Positions 6,410 to 7,679 of a DNA stretch of 7,679 bases are shown one piece after another. The stretch covers positions 22,261-29,939 of the forward strand of contig JAGQSE010000161.1 in the NCBI GenBank assembly GCA_020439725.1, written 5' to 3'. Within the stretch, counting starts at the first letter, position 1; the number at the start of each line of letters is the position of its first letter. The translations under genes and the position numbers were made by a program. The notes beneath the pieces are model-generated. The model saw only the letters and a list, made by a program, of their open reading frames with translations. It was not told where the DNA came from and ran no database searches. The stretch is from Acidobacteriota bacterium. GTDB lineage: Bacteria; Acidobacteriota; Thermoanaerobaculia; Multivoradales; JAHZIX01.

Positions 6410-7679
6410 TCACCGCTCCTCCTCCACCAGCCAATTCGCCAATCTCAGCGCCAGGGTCTCGACATGGGGCGACCGCAACATCGTCGCGTGGTCTCCCGGG
6501 ACCTCGACGACCTCGACTCGCGCAGCCCATCGGCCCCAGCCGTAGTCGACGCCCAGTCCTTCCTCGGGACGATCGGCGGCCCGGAAGAGGACGACGGTCC
6601 CCGCCAGCTGCCCCGCCAGCTGCCCCGGCTGCTGCCCCGGCTGCCAGGCGGCGCCGGCCCGGAGGTTCGCCTTGCGCACCTCGAAGAGTCGCCGCAGGCG
6701 CTCCGGAGAGGTGCCCCGGGGCAATAGACCGGCCTCCTGAGCCCGTTCTACGGCATAGGCGAGTTGCTCGTCGATGCCGCCCCGCGCCTCGAGCTCCGCC
6801 TGCGGGATCGGCAGCTCTTCGCCCAGGTAGTCGCGGAGCAGGGCCTGGTCGTCGACGATGAACTCCCCCTCGCGAAGGGCGGTGTCGAAGAGGGCGACCC
6901 ATTCGGCGCTCTCCCCCGCCGCCTCGAGTCGGCGAGCCATCTCGAAGGCCACCAGCCCGCCGAAGGACCAACCGGCAAGGCGGTAGGGGCCGTGCGGCTG
7001 CACCCGGCGGATCGAGCTCAGGTAGGCCTCGGCCATCTCGGCGACGCTCTCGAGCGGCGTCTCGCCGGCCTCGCGGCCTCGTGCTTCGAGGCCGTAGAGC
7101 GGCTGCTCTTCACCCAGCCGGTAGGCCAGGTCGACATAGCACAGGACGTTGCCGCCTCCGGGGTGGACACAGAAGACGGGACGGCGGCTACCGGCTGGAG
7201 AGATCGCTGCCAGCGGATCCCAAGCCTCGTCCCCCGACAGCGCTTCGCCGGCCCCGCGGGCCCGGTCGACCCGCTGCGCCAGGGCTTCGACCGAGGAAGC
7301 CCCGAGCAGCGAGCTGAGTGGCAGGTCCACCGCCAACACCGAGCGGACGCGAGCCAGCAGCGAGAGCGCCAGCAGTGAATGGCCACCGAGCTCGAAAAAG
7401 CCCTGGTGAACCCCGATGGGCCCGAAGCCGAAGAGCTCCTCGAAGATCCTCACCAGGGCGAGCTCGGTGGCGGTGCGGGGTGCCACGAAGTGATCGATTC
7501 GCCGGCCCCGCGCCGTCTCCCCCAACTCGCCGCGCCGCACGCGGCCCGCGTCGTCCAAGGGCAGCCCATCGAGCTCTGTGAAGCCGAGAGGAAGCCAGTC
7601 CGGCGGTAGGTATTCTGCGAGGGACGAGCGCAATTCCTCGGCGTCGAGGGCTCCACGCCCGACCACGTAGGCGAGACAC
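6410..7679 (-). CDS. Nonribosomal peptide synthetase, C-terminal end: A-domain tail, carrier protein, thioesterase (5' part beyond the window)
   Basis: The frame is open from the right edge (first whole codon at 7678) to the TGA at 6410, 422 residues; the real start lies outside. Residue numbers here count from that first codon. Residues 1-52 are the adenylation C-terminal subdomain (CLAYVV..., LDAEELRSSLAEYLP, then LPLDDAGRVRRGEL). The carrier domain (about 62-140) has FFELGGHSLLA with phosphopantetheine Ser101. The type I thioesterase (about 150-420) has the VHPGGG oxyanion strand, nucleophile Ser238 in GWSFGG, probable Asp265 in ALFDT and His397 in GDHATML, so it looks competent to release the chain by hydrolysis or cyclisation. 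Two oddities: the A10 lysine of the usual NGKVDR motif is Arg46, and a short Gly/Gln-rich repeat (345-360) lies before the last strands of the thioesterase. This end of the assembly line is convergent to the regulator operon. The product cannot be deduced because no substrate-binding pocket is in view. Confidence 0.93.
   Translation of the reverse strand, partial: CLAYVVGRGALDAEELRSSLAEYLPPDWLPLGFTELDGLPLDDAGRVRRGELGETARGRRIDHFVAPRTATELALVRIFEELFGFGPIGVHQGFFELGGHSLLALSLLARVRSVLAVDLPLSSLLGASSVEALAQRVDRARGAGEALSGDEAWDPLAAISPAGSRRPVFCVHPGGGNVLCYVDLAYRLGEEQPLYGLEARGREAGETPLESVAEMAEAYLSSIRRVQPHGPYRLAGWSFGGLVAFEMARRLEAAGESAEWVALFDTALREGEFIVDDQALLRDYLGEELPIPQAELEARGGIDEQLAYAVERAQEAGLLPRGTSPERLRRLFEVRKANLRAGAAWQPGQQPGQLAGQLAGTVVLFRAADRPEEGLGVDYGWGRWAARVEVVEVPGDHATMLRSPHVETLALRLANWLVEEER
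6599..6646 (-). repeat. Four tandem 12 bp units within the thioesterase
   Basis: On the plus strand the units are CCCCGCCAGCTG twice, then CCCCGGCTGCTG and CCCCGGCTGCCA. On the coding strand they give WQPG, QQPG, QLAG and QLAG, so the frame is kept. The segment lies between the helical lid region and the strand GTVVLFRAAD, where a loop is tolerated. It looks like a small in-frame minisatellite created by slippage. Confidence 0.85.

Noticed and set aside
4281..6971. An 896-codon open frame on the minus strand opposite the M56 protease gene
   Set aside because: It lies antisense to a gene with clear M56 and HEAT motifs and also crosses the terminator and the thioesterase region. Its composition is the low-complexity pattern expected from high-GC antisense DNA.
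1..7679. tRNA, rRNA, CRISPR array, insertion sequence or attachment site
   Set aside because: Reading both strands showed no direct-repeat/spacer array, no transposase motif, no terminal inverted repeats and no tRNA-like cloverleaf. The repeats seen are all within coding regions.

Overview
The window is a high-GC bacterial segment, coding on both strands and almost fully packed with genes. The M56 protease fused to HEAT repeats, the BlaI-type repressor and the nonribosomal peptide synthetase (NRPS) tailoring genes fit Acidobacteriota (Thermoanaerobaculia-like) or a myxobacterium-like lineage. That placement is inference, because no rRNA or marker gene is present.

Layout from left to right. 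(1) Minus strand, 1-2075: an SGNH/GDSL-type hydrolase or acyltransferase-like protein that runs off the left edge. (2) Minus strand, 2138-3922: a NodU/CmcH/TobZ-family O-carbamoyltransferase, 62 bp upstream of (1) and probably co-transcribed with it. (3) 3923-4047: a 125 bp divergent regulatory region holding a 16 bp perfect palindrome that exactly fills the spacer between a -35 and a -10 element, plus a 13/16 copy shifted by 20 bp. (4) Plus strand, 4048-4464: a BlaI/MecI-type repressor, overlapping by 4 nt with (5) 4461-6320, a BlaR1-like M56 membrane metalloprotease whose C-terminal sensor is a seven-unit HEAT-like repeat instead of a penicillin-binding domain. (6) 6321-6409: a convergent gap with a strong GC hairpin. 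(7) Minus strand, 6410-7679: the C-terminal end of an NRPS (adenylation C-terminal subdomain, carrier protein, thioesterase) that runs off the right edge.

Working picture. The NRPS end, carbamoyltransferase and SGNH protein all lie on the minus strand and look like part of one natural-product locus: assembly, chain release and O-carbamoylation, with a possible acyl or ester step. The two-gene BlaI/BlaR unit is embedded within it on the opposite strand. By analogy with BlaR1/BlaI, a signal sensed by the HEAT domain would activate the protease, remove the repressor and open the divergent promoter region. This could control both the regulator operon and the carbamoyltransferase-SGNH operon. The sequence supports the parts; the circuit and the shared pathway are inferred.

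Most notable points: the operator that exactly fills the promoter spacer, the HEAT-repeat sensor on a BlaR-like protease, replacement of the adenylation-domain A10 lysine by arginine in the last NRPS module, and a 12 bp minisatellite inside the thioesterase.
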